DNA of 64,000 bases from Alicyclobacillus herbarius DSM 13609 (GTDB lineage Bacteria; Bacillota; Bacilli; Alicyclobacillales; Alicyclobacillaceae): assembly GCF_000430585.1 (NCBI RefSeq), contig NZ_AUMH01000006.1, positions 1 through 64,000 of the forward strand, written 5' to 3'. The notes under the pieces are model-generated. The model ran no database searches and had not been told where the DNA came from. It saw only the letters and a list, made by a program, of their open reading frames with translations. Positions 1-8,403 of the stretch are shown here, piece after piece. How positions within the stretch are numbered: position 1 is the first letter of the stretch; each line of letters starts with the position of its first letter. Made by a program: the position numbers and the translations under genes.

Positions 1-82
1 CCGGCATCACAAACACCTCTACTTCATCTTAACCCATCCCTTCTGTCTGGGTTGACTCTGGGGCAAGTATACGGACAAGCCT

Positions 83-1882
83 TCAGACACGGCTCAGAAG
101 CGCGGCTGGCTTACCAAGTACCTCCTTTGATTTCACGTCTATCACCCCGAGCGGTGTCAAACGCAAGCCGGGCAGAAAATCACAGGCTAGAAATAAAAAC
201 GAATACAGGATGTCATGAAACGCGTACCCACGCGCCCGTACGGCCGTGGCCAGTTGATTGTAGTAGGTAACCGCCTGAGCAAACGAGGGACTGGTCGTCA
301 TCATTCCGGTAAACGGCAGCGGGATTTCCACAACTGCCTTGCCCTGTTCCACAAGCACCACTCCGCCGCCCAATACTCGAACTCGCTGAGCCGCCTGCGC
401 CATGGCCTGAGGATTACGACCAATTACTAGCAAGTCGGTCGTGGTGTTATACGTGGAAGCCAACCCCTCGACACCCGGCATGAAGTCGTCCAGGATGGCG
501 TGTACAATCCACTCCCCATGGCGGTGAATCAAAGTGGCGTAGGATAAATTCGGGTGCTTGTCGATTACCGCGTAGCCGTTTGTCACAGGGAGCGTATAGT
601 CTTTCCGCTCAGTGATTGCAGCCAGACGAAAGCGGATTGCGGGCACGGTCACTTCGGACGCTCCTGCAGAAGCCGGGTAGCGAAACAAATCTGGTGTAAA
701 GTCAATGCCCAAGGAAGTCTCCGCCAGCGGTCTCTTTGTCAGATAGGAACTCCACTCAGGATTCGGCAGCGGACGGGTCAAGCGGCCTCCTCGTGCAGCT
801 ACCTCTCCCCCCGTCACGACCAGATCAGGAACGAAGTGCTCCAGGTCTGGTAAAAGCAACAAGTCTGCACGGCGCCCGGGCGCAATGCCACCAATAAAAT
901 CGTCCAGGCCAAGGTAAGTGGCCGCGTTTAGGGTTACCATTTGTATCGCCGTCATCGGGCTTACTCCGGCCATTACCGCCTTACGCAAAAGCCCATCGAT
1001 AAACCCTTCCGTATCAATAAAGCCGGGATTGGGGCCATCGACAGTCATCATAACGCGCCGGGTATCGATTCCATGCTCCGTAACAGCCCGAATCACCTCA
1101 TCCATGTCCGGCCGCAGGGAACTGTTTCGCAAAACCGTCCACAAGCCCAGTCGCAAACGATCCAAAACTTCCTGCGCCGTGATGGCCTCGTGGCATGCAC
1201 TTATGCCCGCCGCCGCGATAGCATTCAGGCGCTCATAGGAACACCCGGACGTATGACCATCCGAAACTTTACCGCGTCGCTTCGCTTCTTCAATGACTTC
1301 TAAGACGCGTGAATCGGCATCATAGATAATTGGCCAACGCGTAACCTCGGCGGTTCCAATCACATCCCACATATCAAGGAGGACGCGCAGCTTATCAGGA
1401 TGAAAATCCTCGTACTCGCCCGGATAGGCAGCTTGCGATACGATTCGCGCCAGCCATAAATGCAAACCGGGTAAAACACGCAGGTCTTTGACCATGCGCG
1501 CGAATCCTTCCACGCCCATATGCATGAAGAAAAAAAGGTCATCATGGGCAAACGTGGTCGTGCCCAGGGGCAGGACCTTCTCCGTCAAACTCACCGGGTT
1601 GTACAAGACCCACGGGTGGGAGTGGGTCTCAATCCAACCGGGGGAAATATAGCATCCATCCGCATCCAGAACCTCTGTGCGCTCACCAATACAGTCCTCG
1701 CGTTGGCCCACGTACGCAATGCGGTCCTTATACACAGCGACGTTGGTATTCAAAATTTCCCCAGAATATACGTTCAAAACGCGGCCGTCGCGAATATATA
1801 AATCTGCCTTTCGCTTACCTTTCGACACTTCAATCAATTCTTCTCGAGTCGCCGCGAAGGGAAGCCAATTCCGTCGTCCCAC
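83..1882 (-). CDS. yerA: YerA-like adenine deaminase family amidohydrolase
   Basis: Probable metal-dependent deaminase of purine salvage (adenine to hypoxanthine), cytosolic; activity is inferred from the family. The 599-residue protein has the amidohydrolase metal motif as THSHPW near residues 86-91 and a C-terminal domain typical of adenine deaminases. The variant motif ETHSHP and the following GTTTF segment resemble B. subtilis YerA more than classical Ade, which usually reads THVHIES. The start is a GTG at 1882 with a GGGAGG ribosome site 8 nt upstream. It follows the acyl-CoA ligase by 18 bp, so it may be co-transcribed with the aromatic cluster. In B. subtilis yerA lies just past purD, which fits the purine operon further up this strand. 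Confidence 0.85.
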   Translation of the reverse strand: MGRRNWLPFAATREELIEVSKGKRKADLYIRDGRVLNVYSGEILNTNVAVYKDRIAYVGQREDCIGERTEVLDADGCYISPGWIETHSHPWVLYNPVSLTEKVLPLGTTTFAHDDLFFFMHMGVEGFARMVKDLRVLPGLHLWLARIVSQAAYPGEYEDFHPDKLRVLLDMWDVIGTAEVTRWPIIYDADSRVLEVIEEAKRRGKVSDGHTSGCSYERLNAIAAAGISACHEAITAQEVLDRLRLGLWTVLRNSSLRPDMDEVIRAVTEHGIDTRRVMMTVDGPNPGFIDTEGFIDGLLRKAVMAGVSPMTAIQMVTLNAATYLGLDDFIGGIAPGRRADLLLLPDLEHFVPDLVVTGGEVAARGGRLTRPLPNPEWSSYLTKRPLAETSLGIDFTPDLFRYPASAGASEVTVPAIRFRLAAITERKDYTLPVTNGYAVIDKHPNLSYATLIHRHGEWIVHAILDDFMPGVEGLASTYNTTTDLLVIGRNPQAMAQAAQRVRVLGGGVVLVEQGKAVVEIPLPFTGMMTTSPSFAQAVTYYNQLATAVRARGYAFHDILYSFLFLACDFLPGLRLTPLGVIDVKSKEVLGKPAALLSRV

Positions 1883-1900
1883 ATTGTAACCCTCCCTGCC

Positions 1901-3532
1901 TTAATTGACGGTCGGTGAGTAACTGCGTTCTCGAAGCTTGAATCGCTGGATTTTCCCAGTCGCGGTCTTTGGCAGGTCATCCATGAAGATGAACCGTTTT
2001 GGACATTTAAAGTGAGCTAAACGGGCTCGAACGTACGCACGCAACTCTGCTTCCATTTCTTCTACAGAGTCTGGCTCGAAACGCAGTACCACGTAAGCGA
2101 CCGGTTTTTGAATCCCATTTTCATCTTTTTCCCCTACGACCGCGGCTTCCAATACCGCCTCATGGTCCAAAATGACACTTTCCACTTCAATGGGTGAGAC
2201 CCAAATTCCGCCCGACTTCAACATGTCATCTTCACGGCCACAATAGAAGAAGAACCCATCTTCATCCTGGTAGTACCGATCGCCCGTGCAGTACCATTCG
2301 CCGTTAAATCTGGATTTGGACTGCACATGCAGGTTCCAGTAGCCTTGCGCTAAGCAATCTCCCTTCAGGAGCAGCTGCCCCGGTTCGTTGGCAGCCACTG
2401 TTTCTCCATACTCATTCACGATTTTCACGTCAAACCCCGGCACCACTTTACCCGTGCTTCCAGGACGGATATCTCCAGGACGGTTGGACAGGTAGATATG
2501 CAAGGCTTCTGTCGAGCCTATGCCATCCAGGATATCTACGCCAAACCTCTCCCGAAACCGCCGATAAATGGCCGCAGGTAGTGGCTCTCCAGCCGAAACG
2601 CATAACCGTACGGATGAAAAGTCGGGATTCTTGCCCGTCTTGTCCATCCAATCTAACATGGCAGCATATAAGGTTGGAACACCAAAGAACAGCGTCGGCC
2701 TATATCTTTCCACCGTATCGCAGACGTTCTCGGGAGAAACCCGTCGACGCCGAAGGACCGTAGAACCCCCGGTGCCTAAGGCAAAGTACATACCATTCCC
2801 CATGCCATAGGCAAAGAACAACTTGGAGGCGGAAAATGTTCGGTCGTGTTCATTGATGTTTAGCACGCTCCGCGCATAGTTGTGAAAAGCCACCTCCATA
2901 TCGTGCTGCAGATGAACAACGCCTTTAGGTTTACCGGTGCTTCCAGATGTATATAACCAGAAGGCCGTATCGTCATAGATGGTGGCTACAGGTTCCAATT
3001 CGCATGGTTGCGCTTTCATTATTTCATAAAAGTTTCCGATGCGGATGCCCGCATTTTCCATACTGTCAACTGCTGCAAGTTCGCCTTCGCGTTCCAAGTA
3101 CAGCACGTGTTTCAGGTAGGGCAACGCCGCACGCTGCCTTGCAATCTGACGCCATAATTGAGCTTCAATAATCAGCACCTGAGCGCGGCTGTCGTTTAAT
3201 ACATAGATATAGTCGGCCGGACTCCACATCGTATTCAGTGGCACAGGCACTGCTCCAATTTTGATGGCCCCAAAGAAACTAGCAACAAATTCGACCGAAT
3301 CTTCACATACCAGCGCAATCCGGTTCTCGACCTGTACCCCTAACGCACGCAAACCGTTGCCGACCCGATTCACCCATTGGTACAACTGTTCATAAGTAGT
3401 CTCCCCATCATCGTGGTAGATGGCGACTTTGTTGCCCAGTCCGAGTTCCATGTTCCTATCGATGAATCGAACCGTCGCATTGTAACGACTGCGCGGAAGC
3501 AGCTGCGGTTCATCAGGCACGTTGATGGACAT
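1901..3532 (-). CDS. Benzoate-CoA-ligase-like acyl-CoA synthetase
   Basis: AMP-forming enzyme that should activate an aromatic or other carboxylate to its CoA thioester. The ANL-family P-loop YTSGSTGKPKG lies near residue 195, the acid/adenylate motif GSTEALH near 330, YCTGDR near 400, and the catalytic-lysine motif PKTATGK near the C-terminus. The segments LFFAYGMGNG and IGSTEALHIYLSN are typical of the benzoate-CoA ligase subgroup rather than PaaK. I chose the ATG at 3532, preceded by GGGGAGTGAGGGAAGG, over an upstream in-frame start at 3631; this gives 543 residues. It lies downstream of the enoyl-CoA hydratase in the same direction. Substrate is inferred only. Confidence 0.85.
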   Translation of the reverse strand: MSINVPDEPQLLPRSRYNATVRFIDRNMELGLGNKVAIYHDDGETTYEQLYQWVNRVGNGLRALGVQVENRIALVCEDSVEFVASFFGAIKIGAVPVPLNTMWSPADYIYVLNDSRAQVLIIEAQLWRQIARQRAALPYLKHVLYLEREGELAAVDSMENAGIRIGNFYEIMKAQPCELEPVATIYDDTAFWLYTSGSTGKPKGVVHLQHDMEVAFHNYARSVLNINEHDRTFSASKLFFAYGMGNGMYFALGTGGSTVLRRRRVSPENVCDTVERYRPTLFFGVPTLYAAMLDWMDKTGKNPDFSSVRLCVSAGEPLPAAIYRRFRERFGVDILDGIGSTEALHIYLSNRPGDIRPGSTGKVVPGFDVKIVNEYGETVAANEPGQLLLKGDCLAQGYWNLHVQSKSRFNGEWYCTGDRYYQDEDGFFFYCGREDDMLKSGGIWVSPIEVESVILDHEAVLEAAVVGEKDENGIQKPVAYVVLRFEPDSVEEMEAELRAYVRARLAHFKCPKRFIFMDDLPKTATGKIQRFKLRERSYSPTVN

Positions 3533-3639
3533 CCTTCCCTCACTCCCCTTTGGTGGGCATGACTCCGGATATGTCCCACCCAAAAACAGGCGGGACTCTC
3601 GCACTGTCACCGTTATGTCCCGCCTGTACATCGAATCGA

Positions 3640-4416
3640 TTAAACTCCCTGGAACGAGGGCTGCCGTTTCTCCAGGAACGCAGATAACCCTTCTTTTGCG
3701 TCCTGAGAACGGAACAACAGGTTTTGCAGCTCACCTTCATAACGAATGGCCACGTTCAGCGGCATCTCTTTGCCGTTCATGATGGACAATTTGATGTTGG
3801 AAACCGCGTAGGTGGCACCACTCGCCAGCTTCTGTGCGTACGCAAACGTCTGCTCGCGAATTTCCTCAGCCGGGAATACCTTGTCCACCAAACCGTAGTC
3901 AAGTGCTTCTTTTGGCTTCAAGGTACGTCCAGTGATGCAAAGGTCCAGCGCCTTCGATGGGCCAATTAAACGCGCCATACGCTGCGTACCACCGGTTCCT
4001 GGCAACACGCCCAAGGTAACTTCCGGCAAACCAATCTGGTAGTCCCCGTCCGCAGCAAACCGCAAGTCGCAGGCCATCGCCATCTCAAGTCCGCCACCAA
4101 CCGTGTGGCCTTCCAGCATGGCGATGTAAACCTGAGGAGAACGAGCGATTTTGTCCAGCGTCTCATTACAGAAGAGACAAAACTGCGTTTTAAACCGCGG
4201 ATCTGCACTGCGCAGGAAGTCAATGTTGGCACCGACGGAGAAAAACTTGGGGACATCGCTCATTAATACGACCGCGTGGATATCGTGATTGATACGAATC
4301 TCGTCAATGGCCGCGTTCAACTCACGATAGACATCAAAGTCGTACGAATTCCCTTTCCCAGCATGTAGATGAATTTCTGCCACACCGTCACCAGTGTTAA
4401 CCGTCACGTATTGCAT
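3640..4416 (-). CDS. Enoyl-CoA hydratase/isomerase (crotonase family)
   Basis: Crotonase-fold enzyme expected to hydrate or isomerise an enoyl-CoA in the degradation of the aryl-CoA made by neighbouring genes. Both glutamates of classical hydratases can be seen, in GGGLEMA (about residue 111) and GLPEVTLGVLPGTGG (about 131). The length of 258 residues is normal for the family (PaaF/PaaG size) and far shorter than BoxC. The second ATG (4416) is preferred because AGGAG sits 9 nt before it and only 1 nt before the first ATG (4425). It could act as PaaF, PaaG or a general beta-oxidation enzyme; sequence alone does not decide. Confidence 0.87.
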   Translation of the reverse strand: MQYVTVNTGDGVAEIHLHAGKGNSYDFDVYRELNAAIDEIRINHDIHAVVLMSDVPKFFSVGANIDFLRSADPRFKTQFCLFCNETLDKIARSPQVYIAMLEGHTVGGGLEMAMACDLRFAADGDYQIGLPEVTLGVLPGTGGTQRMARLIGPSKALDLCITGRTLKPKEALDYGLVDKVFPAEEIREQTFAYAQKLASGATYAVSNIKLSIMNGKEMPLNVAIRYEGELQNLLFRSQDAKEGLSAFLEKRQPSFQGV

Positions 4417-4594
4417 TCCTATCATCTCCTGTACGATTTATATTATCCATAGATTGGATTTCTATGGAATGCGTAATACAGTCGCTGGACGCAGCAGACG
4501 CTACAATCCGTGTTCGTCACGATATGGGTCTGACGAGGCGCCACCTAGGCAGCCAACCCGAGCACCACCTCCCTTTCCGCGAAGGGAAATGCAC

Positions 4595-6100
4595 TCACCT
4601 CACGCCGAGCGGATTCAACGGTTGGGTGCCGATGTAGGAGACCACACTCTTGGTCTCTGTGTACAAGTTCAGCGTTTCCACCGCCAATTCACGGCCAAAA
4701 CCAGATTGTTTGAAACCTCCAAAGGCTACTCCTGGGAAAGCGGAAATCGGCGAGTTCACCATGACTATCCCCGACCGAATCCGACTGGCAACGCGATGCG
4801 CACGTGCGTGATTGGTCGTCCAAACGGCACCAGCCAATCCATACATGCTGTCGTTGGCCAGTTGAATCGCTTCCTCCTCGCTGGAGAACTTCATCACGAC
4901 CACAACAGGCCCGAAAATTTCCTCCTGAGCCACGCGCATCTCGTTCCTAACACCTTCAATAACAGTCGGCAGATACCAGTATCCGTTTTCATACGCGGTG
5001 CCTTCAGGCCGTCTTCCACCATAGGTGACCTTGGCTCCTTCTTGCTCCGCCAGCCGGACATATCCGTCGATCACTTCAAGCTGCGACTCGGAGATGATAG
5101 CTCCCATGTGCACCGCCGGATCAAACGGGTCTCCGACCTGAATTCGTTTCACCTTATCCAAGAACCGCGACATAAACTCTTCATAAACGTCTTCGTGGAC
5201 GAACAGACGCGACCTCGCTTCACAGGACTGACCCGAGTTATAGAAAATGCCATGTAGCGATCCGTCGACTGCAGCGTCCAGGTCCGCATCCGAAAAGATA
5301 AGATTGGCGGATTTCCCTCCAAGTTCCAAGGACACACGTTTGACGGTGCCAGCGGCCATGCTCATAATCCCACGGCCGGTTTCCGTGTCCCCGGTAAAGG
5401 CGACCTTATCGATGCCAGGGTGCTCACACATGTAGGCACCGACCTCCGCCCCACTTCCAGTGATGACGTTAACCACTCCGTCCGGTACTCCCGCTTCCTT
5501 GCAGATGCGAGCCAGTTCCAAAGCGGTCAGCGGCGTGTAACTGGCTGGCTTAAGAATCACGGTGCAGCCTGCCGCTAAGGCGGGGGCCAATTTCCACGCT
5601 GCCATCATCAGCGGGTAGTTCCACGGGATGATCTGCGCACAGACCCCTACCGGCTCCCGCAGGGTGTAAGTGAAAAACCCATTGGGCATGGGAACCGTTT
5701 GCCCCGCCAGCGTGACCGAAGCCGAAGCGTAAAACTCGAAATCCTCAATCGCCTGAAGAATTTGCCCCTTCGCCGTGTTGACGGTTTTGCCTGTATTGAG
5801 CACTTCCAGCTCGACCAAATCATTGAGCCTTTCCCTCATCAGGCGCGCCACTTCATTCAAGACGCGAGCCCGTTTGGCCACCGTAAAGCGGGACCAATTT
5901 CCATCTTCAAAGGCTTGACGAGCGGCCTGAACAGCCTTGTCCACATCGGCCTTGGTGGCCTTGGCTACCTTCGCAATCGGCTGCCCCGTGGCTGGGTTAT
6001 AGACCTCAAAGTACCTTTCCTGGTCGGCCGGTACAAACTCTCCGCCGATGAACAGCCCGTACACCTTGTCTTCGACCTGTGTTACTACCCGTTCCGTCAC
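4595..6100 (-). CDS. NAD(P)-dependent aldehyde dehydrogenase
   Basis: Oxidises an aldehyde to a carboxylate in the cytosol. The general-base glutamate is in LELGGKSANL (about residue 264) and the catalytic cysteine in SGQSCEARS (about 298). The length of 501 residues fits a single-domain ALDH, so it is not PaaZ, which is fused to a MaoC hydratase. The start is a GTG at 6100 with GGAGGTG 5 nt upstream. It lies 26 bp downstream of paaX. In context it could oxidise a semialdehyde released after ring cleavage, or arylacetaldehyde upstream of the pathway; both are inference. It is followed by about 180 bp without a gene before the hydratase. Confidence 0.88.
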   Translation of the reverse strand: MTERVVTQVEDKVYGLFIGGEFVPADQERYFEVYNPATGQPIAKVAKATKADVDKAVQAARQAFEDGNWSRFTVAKRARVLNEVARLMRERLNDLVELEVLNTGKTVNTAKGQILQAIEDFEFYASASVTLAGQTVPMPNGFFTYTLREPVGVCAQIIPWNYPLMMAAWKLAPALAAGCTVILKPASYTPLTALELARICKEAGVPDGVVNVITGSGAEVGAYMCEHPGIDKVAFTGDTETGRGIMSMAAGTVKRVSLELGGKSANLIFSDADLDAAVDGSLHGIFYNSGQSCEARSRLFVHEDVYEEFMSRFLDKVKRIQVGDPFDPAVHMGAIISESQLEVIDGYVRLAEQEGAKVTYGGRRPEGTAYENGYWYLPTVIEGVRNEMRVAQEEIFGPVVVVMKFSSEEEAIQLANDSMYGLAGAVWTTNHARAHRVASRIRSGIVMVNSPISAFPGVAFGGFKQSGFGRELAVETLNLYTETKSVVSYIGTQPLNPLGVR

Positions 6101-6126
6101 TTGTGCACCTCCACGGCCAGAGTCAA

Positions 6127-6954
6127 CTACGCCTCGTCCAATATCTCCAGATGTTGATAGAAATACTTTTCCGCCAAAGGTGACAACAGTTGGTGGTACT
6201 CACGGAACAACTTCCGAGCCTGATCGCCAATCCACTGGTCGGGTAGCAGCTCCTTTGGTAGACGCGGATCGACAAAAAGAAACTTGCGGTATTCGTGCAC
6301 GAGCAACGTTCGTTCGACAAACGCCTGCTCTTCTGTCAACTGTCCCAGGACGTAGAGTTGGTGCGCCTTCTGATACTTGGTGCCGAACTCGTTGATAAAC
6401 CCTTCATACTTCCTTTGAATTTCTTCTAAGTTCCAGGCAGCGGAAACCAGGTCCAGAACCGACAGCATCCCTTCGTACGTCCCAGTAAAGACGTGAACAT
6501 CGGCGGCAATCTGATACTCCTCAATCATCGGCTTCAATGAGGCAAAGCGCTGATGCGGACTAATCCAAGTCGTGCGGTTTATCTGACCAAACCCCATCCA
6601 CTGCAGCTCGCGCCGAAACCGTTCCCGACGGTCCTTTTGGATGCTTGTCAAGTCGCAACAGACGATTTGCCACTGTCGGTCCCAGGTTGAAACGACGTCC
6701 CAATCGTAGACCCGCATGACTCCATCAATAATCCGCCGCTTGCCTTCACTCGATAAGGCGTAGTAACTTTTTTGACCCACTCGACGCGAGTGCAACCACC
6801 CCTGCTGCATCATACGGGAAAAGGTGACCCGTGCCGCGTTTTCGGTAATGCCGAGCGCCCCGAGGTATTTGATCAGGCTGCCCACCCATACCTCCACGTT
6901 CAAGTCACGAAAGTAATCGCCAAATAGCGTGAAGCTTAAGGAAGCCGGCCGCAT
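6127..6954 (-). CDS. paaX: PaaX-family transcriptional repressor
   Basis: GntR-like winged-helix repressor that in known systems binds phenylacetyl-CoA and releases paa promoters. The N-terminal helix-turn-helix region includes LGITENAARVTFSRM; the PaaX middle and C-terminal domains follow, for 275 residues in all. I chose the ATG at 6954 with GAGGGG 7 nt upstream rather than the first possible start at 6984. It lies within the cluster between the oxygenase genes and the aldehyde dehydrogenase, so it probably regulates the whole operon including itself. The inducer here might be benzoyl-CoA or phenylacetyl-CoA; this is not resolved by sequence. Confidence 0.88.
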   Translation of the reverse strand: MRPASLSFTLFGDYFRDLNVEVWVGSLIKYLGALGITENAARVTFSRMMQQGWLHSRRVGQKSYYALSSEGKRRIIDGVMRVYDWDVVSTWDRQWQIVCCDLTSIQKDRRERFRRELQWMGFGQINRTTWISPHQRFASLKPMIEEYQIAADVHVFTGTYEGMLSVLDLVSAAWNLEEIQRKYEGFINEFGTKYQKAHQLYVLGQLTEEQAFVERTLLVHEYRKFLFVDPRLPKELLPDQWIGDQARKLFREYHQLLSPLAEKYFYQHLEILDEA

Positions 6955-7076
6955 ACGCAATCCCCTCAATCCACATGGCTGCATATGATGTCCTCATACT
7001 AGCATCTCAAGGCAACTGGACCAATTGGCATGGATGTGGGACTGCGAGAATCAGTCGCTAGCGGCCCGGCTGGTTG

Positions 7077-7256
7077 TTACCAGCGGACCCGTTCAAACAC
7101 GCTCCGACAGGTGTTGCAGTAGTACTGTCGCACCAGCTGCGCTCGCCCTACCGGTGATTGGATCCGTACGTCCTTCGATCCGCAAAACGGACAGACGGCC
7201 GGTCCGTCCTTGCGCGAATTGGGGTCTATACCTGTTCCGCCACCGGAGTTACGCAT
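7077..7256 (-). CDS. Stand-alone PaaD zinc-ribbon domain (split PaaD C-terminus)
   Basis: A 59-residue protein with two cysteine pairs, CPFCGSKD and YCNTC, in the arrangement seen at the C-terminal end of full-length PaaD. The N-terminal MIP18/DUF59 part of PaaD is a separate gene two positions upstream (8054-8365), so PaaD appears to be encoded in two pieces flanking paaB and paaC. The start ATG at 7256 lies inside the end of paaC (31-nt overlap) and has AAGGAG 11 nt upstream, which suggests translational coupling. The probable role is help in iron-sulfur or diiron maturation of the oxygenase, by analogy. The longer reading frame up to 7427 is out of frame with paaC and unlikely. Confidence 0.72.
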   Translation of the reverse strand: MRNSGGGTGIDPNSRKDGPAVCPFCGSKDVRIQSPVGRAQLVRQYYCNTCRSVFERVRW

Positions 7257-7828
7257 AGGAGATCCATCTCCTTCTGACACGCGCTGGCCAGTTCGAGCGA
7301 CGAGCCACCGAATCCACGCTGATCGACCCCTGCGAGCCAATCCAAAGCCTCTTGACCCTGCCTTTGTACGGACTCCCGAAACAACCGCGGAATGGCTCCC
7401 GTCTCCAGCGCAAAACGCTTGCACCATTCACTTGCAAAGGTGATGTGTTCCTCCACCTCGCGCAGCATCTTTCCCGTCTTCGCCAACACTTCCGGGACAT
7501 CGCGATCCCGCAGCGCTTGGAGGATCAGCCGGGCTGTGGTGTTTACCATGAAGACAGATACCATCAAATCAATCCAATTACGGTTCTCGCGCATCGCTTG
7601 CAAACCCGTTGTGGCTTCCTGAGGAATTTCAACCTCCTGGTTGGATAGAGAAGCCGACCAATTGTACAAGTGCCGCGCGTGCCCCAGTTCAGCCTGCGCC
7701 ATGGCGACCGCGGACAGGGCTGAGGTGAGTTCGGGAGCGCTGACCCCTTCCTCGACCAACTGATCCCCAAGCGAAATCTTTGAGTCTGCGAGAAACTGTA
7801 GGACCTCAATCAAGACGGTCTTATCCAT
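7226..7828 (-). CDS. paaC: PaaC-like oxygenase structural subunit
   Basis: Ferritin-like subunit of the ring-1,2-epoxidase complex that partners PaaA. At 200 residues it is clearly shorter than E. coli PaaC (about 248), and the C-terminal part is missing. It retains one ExxH motif (AELGHARH, about residue 47); the second site reads VEEH instead of ExxH, so a catalytic diiron centre is unlikely, as in known PaaC. The start ATG at 7828 follows the paaB stop by 1 bp. The zinc-ribbon ORF starts inside its 3' end. Assignment rests on fold motifs and on the A-D-B-C neighbourhood. Confidence 0.8.
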   Translation of the reverse strand: MDKTVLIEVLQFLADSKISLGDQLVEEGVSAPELTSALSAVAMAQAELGHARHLYNWSASLSNQEVEIPQEATTGLQAMRENRNWIDLMVSVFMVNTTARLILQALRDRDVPEVLAKTGKMLREVEEHITFASEWCKRFALETGAIPRLFRESVQRQGQEALDWLAGVDQRGFGGSSLELASACQKEMDLLCVTPVAEQV

Positions 7829-7829
7829 T

Positions 7830-8057
7830 TCACGCCCCCTCCACCGCGGGTACGTCATCTCGCCCGTTGCGGGTCACCCAACGAATGTTCTCGGCACGCA
7901 CTACTGCAAAGTCGAACCAGTTTTCTTCGTCATAAATGTGGCTCGCCAAAATCTGCGCTAGATTGTCGGAAAACGCCTCCACGACTCCGATGTGATAGAA
8001 TGGCTCGCCTCGACGCCCGCGCGCAAACACTTCGTAACGCTTCAGATTCGTACTCAT
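7830..8057 (-). CDS. paaB: PaaB-like oxygenase small subunit
   Basis: Small subunit (75 residues) that in known systems bridges PaaAC units of the phenylacetyl-CoA epoxidase. The core KRYEVFARGRRGEPFYHIG is characteristic, and the tail contains DFAVVRAENIRWV. The start is the ATG at 8057, which overlaps the TGA of the upstream paaD-like gene as ATGA, indicating translational coupling; an upstream in-frame start at 8075 is less likely. The stop at 7830 is 1 bp from the paaC start. Length is typical for PaaB. Confidence 0.85.
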   Translation of the reverse strand: MSTNLKRYEVFARGRRGEPFYHIGVVEAFSDNLAQILASHIYDEENWFDFAVVRAENIRWVTRNGRDDVPAVEGA

Positions 8058-8365
8058 CGACTGGATACCCCCCACTGGGCCAGCATGGACCTCCCTTTAC
8101 TCGTCAGGCGTTGCACGGTCCATGGCGGATCCCAAACGACGTTAATGTCCACCCGCTTCGCTCCAGCCGCAAGAATGGCATTGCAAATGTCTTCTTCTAT
8201 CCACTGCATACAAGCGCATCCAACCGACGTGTAGGTCATGGTCACGGTGACGGAGCCATCCGCTGCTTCTGTGATGTCATAAATGAGTCCCATGTCCACC
8301 ACCGAAATCGGAAACTCAGGGTCAATCACCTGGTCCAAGGCTGTCCAGTACGGCTCCACTGCCAT
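8054..8365 (-). CDS. paaD: PaaD N-terminal half (MIP18/DUF59 domain)
   Basis: A 103-residue MIP18-family protein, thought to help load metal into the oxygenase. The family motifs DPEFPISVVDMGLIYDI (about residues 15-31) and the cysteine-containing TSVGCACMQW (about 46-55) are present. Full-length PaaD is about 165 residues and carries a zinc ribbon at its end; here the protein stops after the DUF59 domain and the ribbon is encoded separately at 7077-7256. The start ATG at 8365 has AAGGTGA 6 nt upstream. It lies 38 bp after paaA and overlaps paaB by 4 bp. Confidence 0.83.
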   Translation of the reverse strand: MAVEPYWTALDQVIDPEFPISVVDMGLIYDITEAADGSVTVTMTYTSVGCACMQWIEEDICNAILAAGAKRVDINVVWDPPWTVQRLTSKGRSMLAQWGVSSR

Positions 8366-8403
8366 CGCGATTCACCTTCTTCACGGCCTTGACACCGGCA
8401 ACC

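Noticed and set aside
30-52. A hairpin AACCCA/TGGGTT after the yerA-like gene as a terminator
   Set aside because: No U-tract on either strand and only six base pairs.
7077-7427. A longer 116-residue version of the zinc-ribbon ORF
   Set aside because: Its first part is antisense-like reading through paaC in another frame; only the last 59 codons, behind their own ribosome site, make sense.
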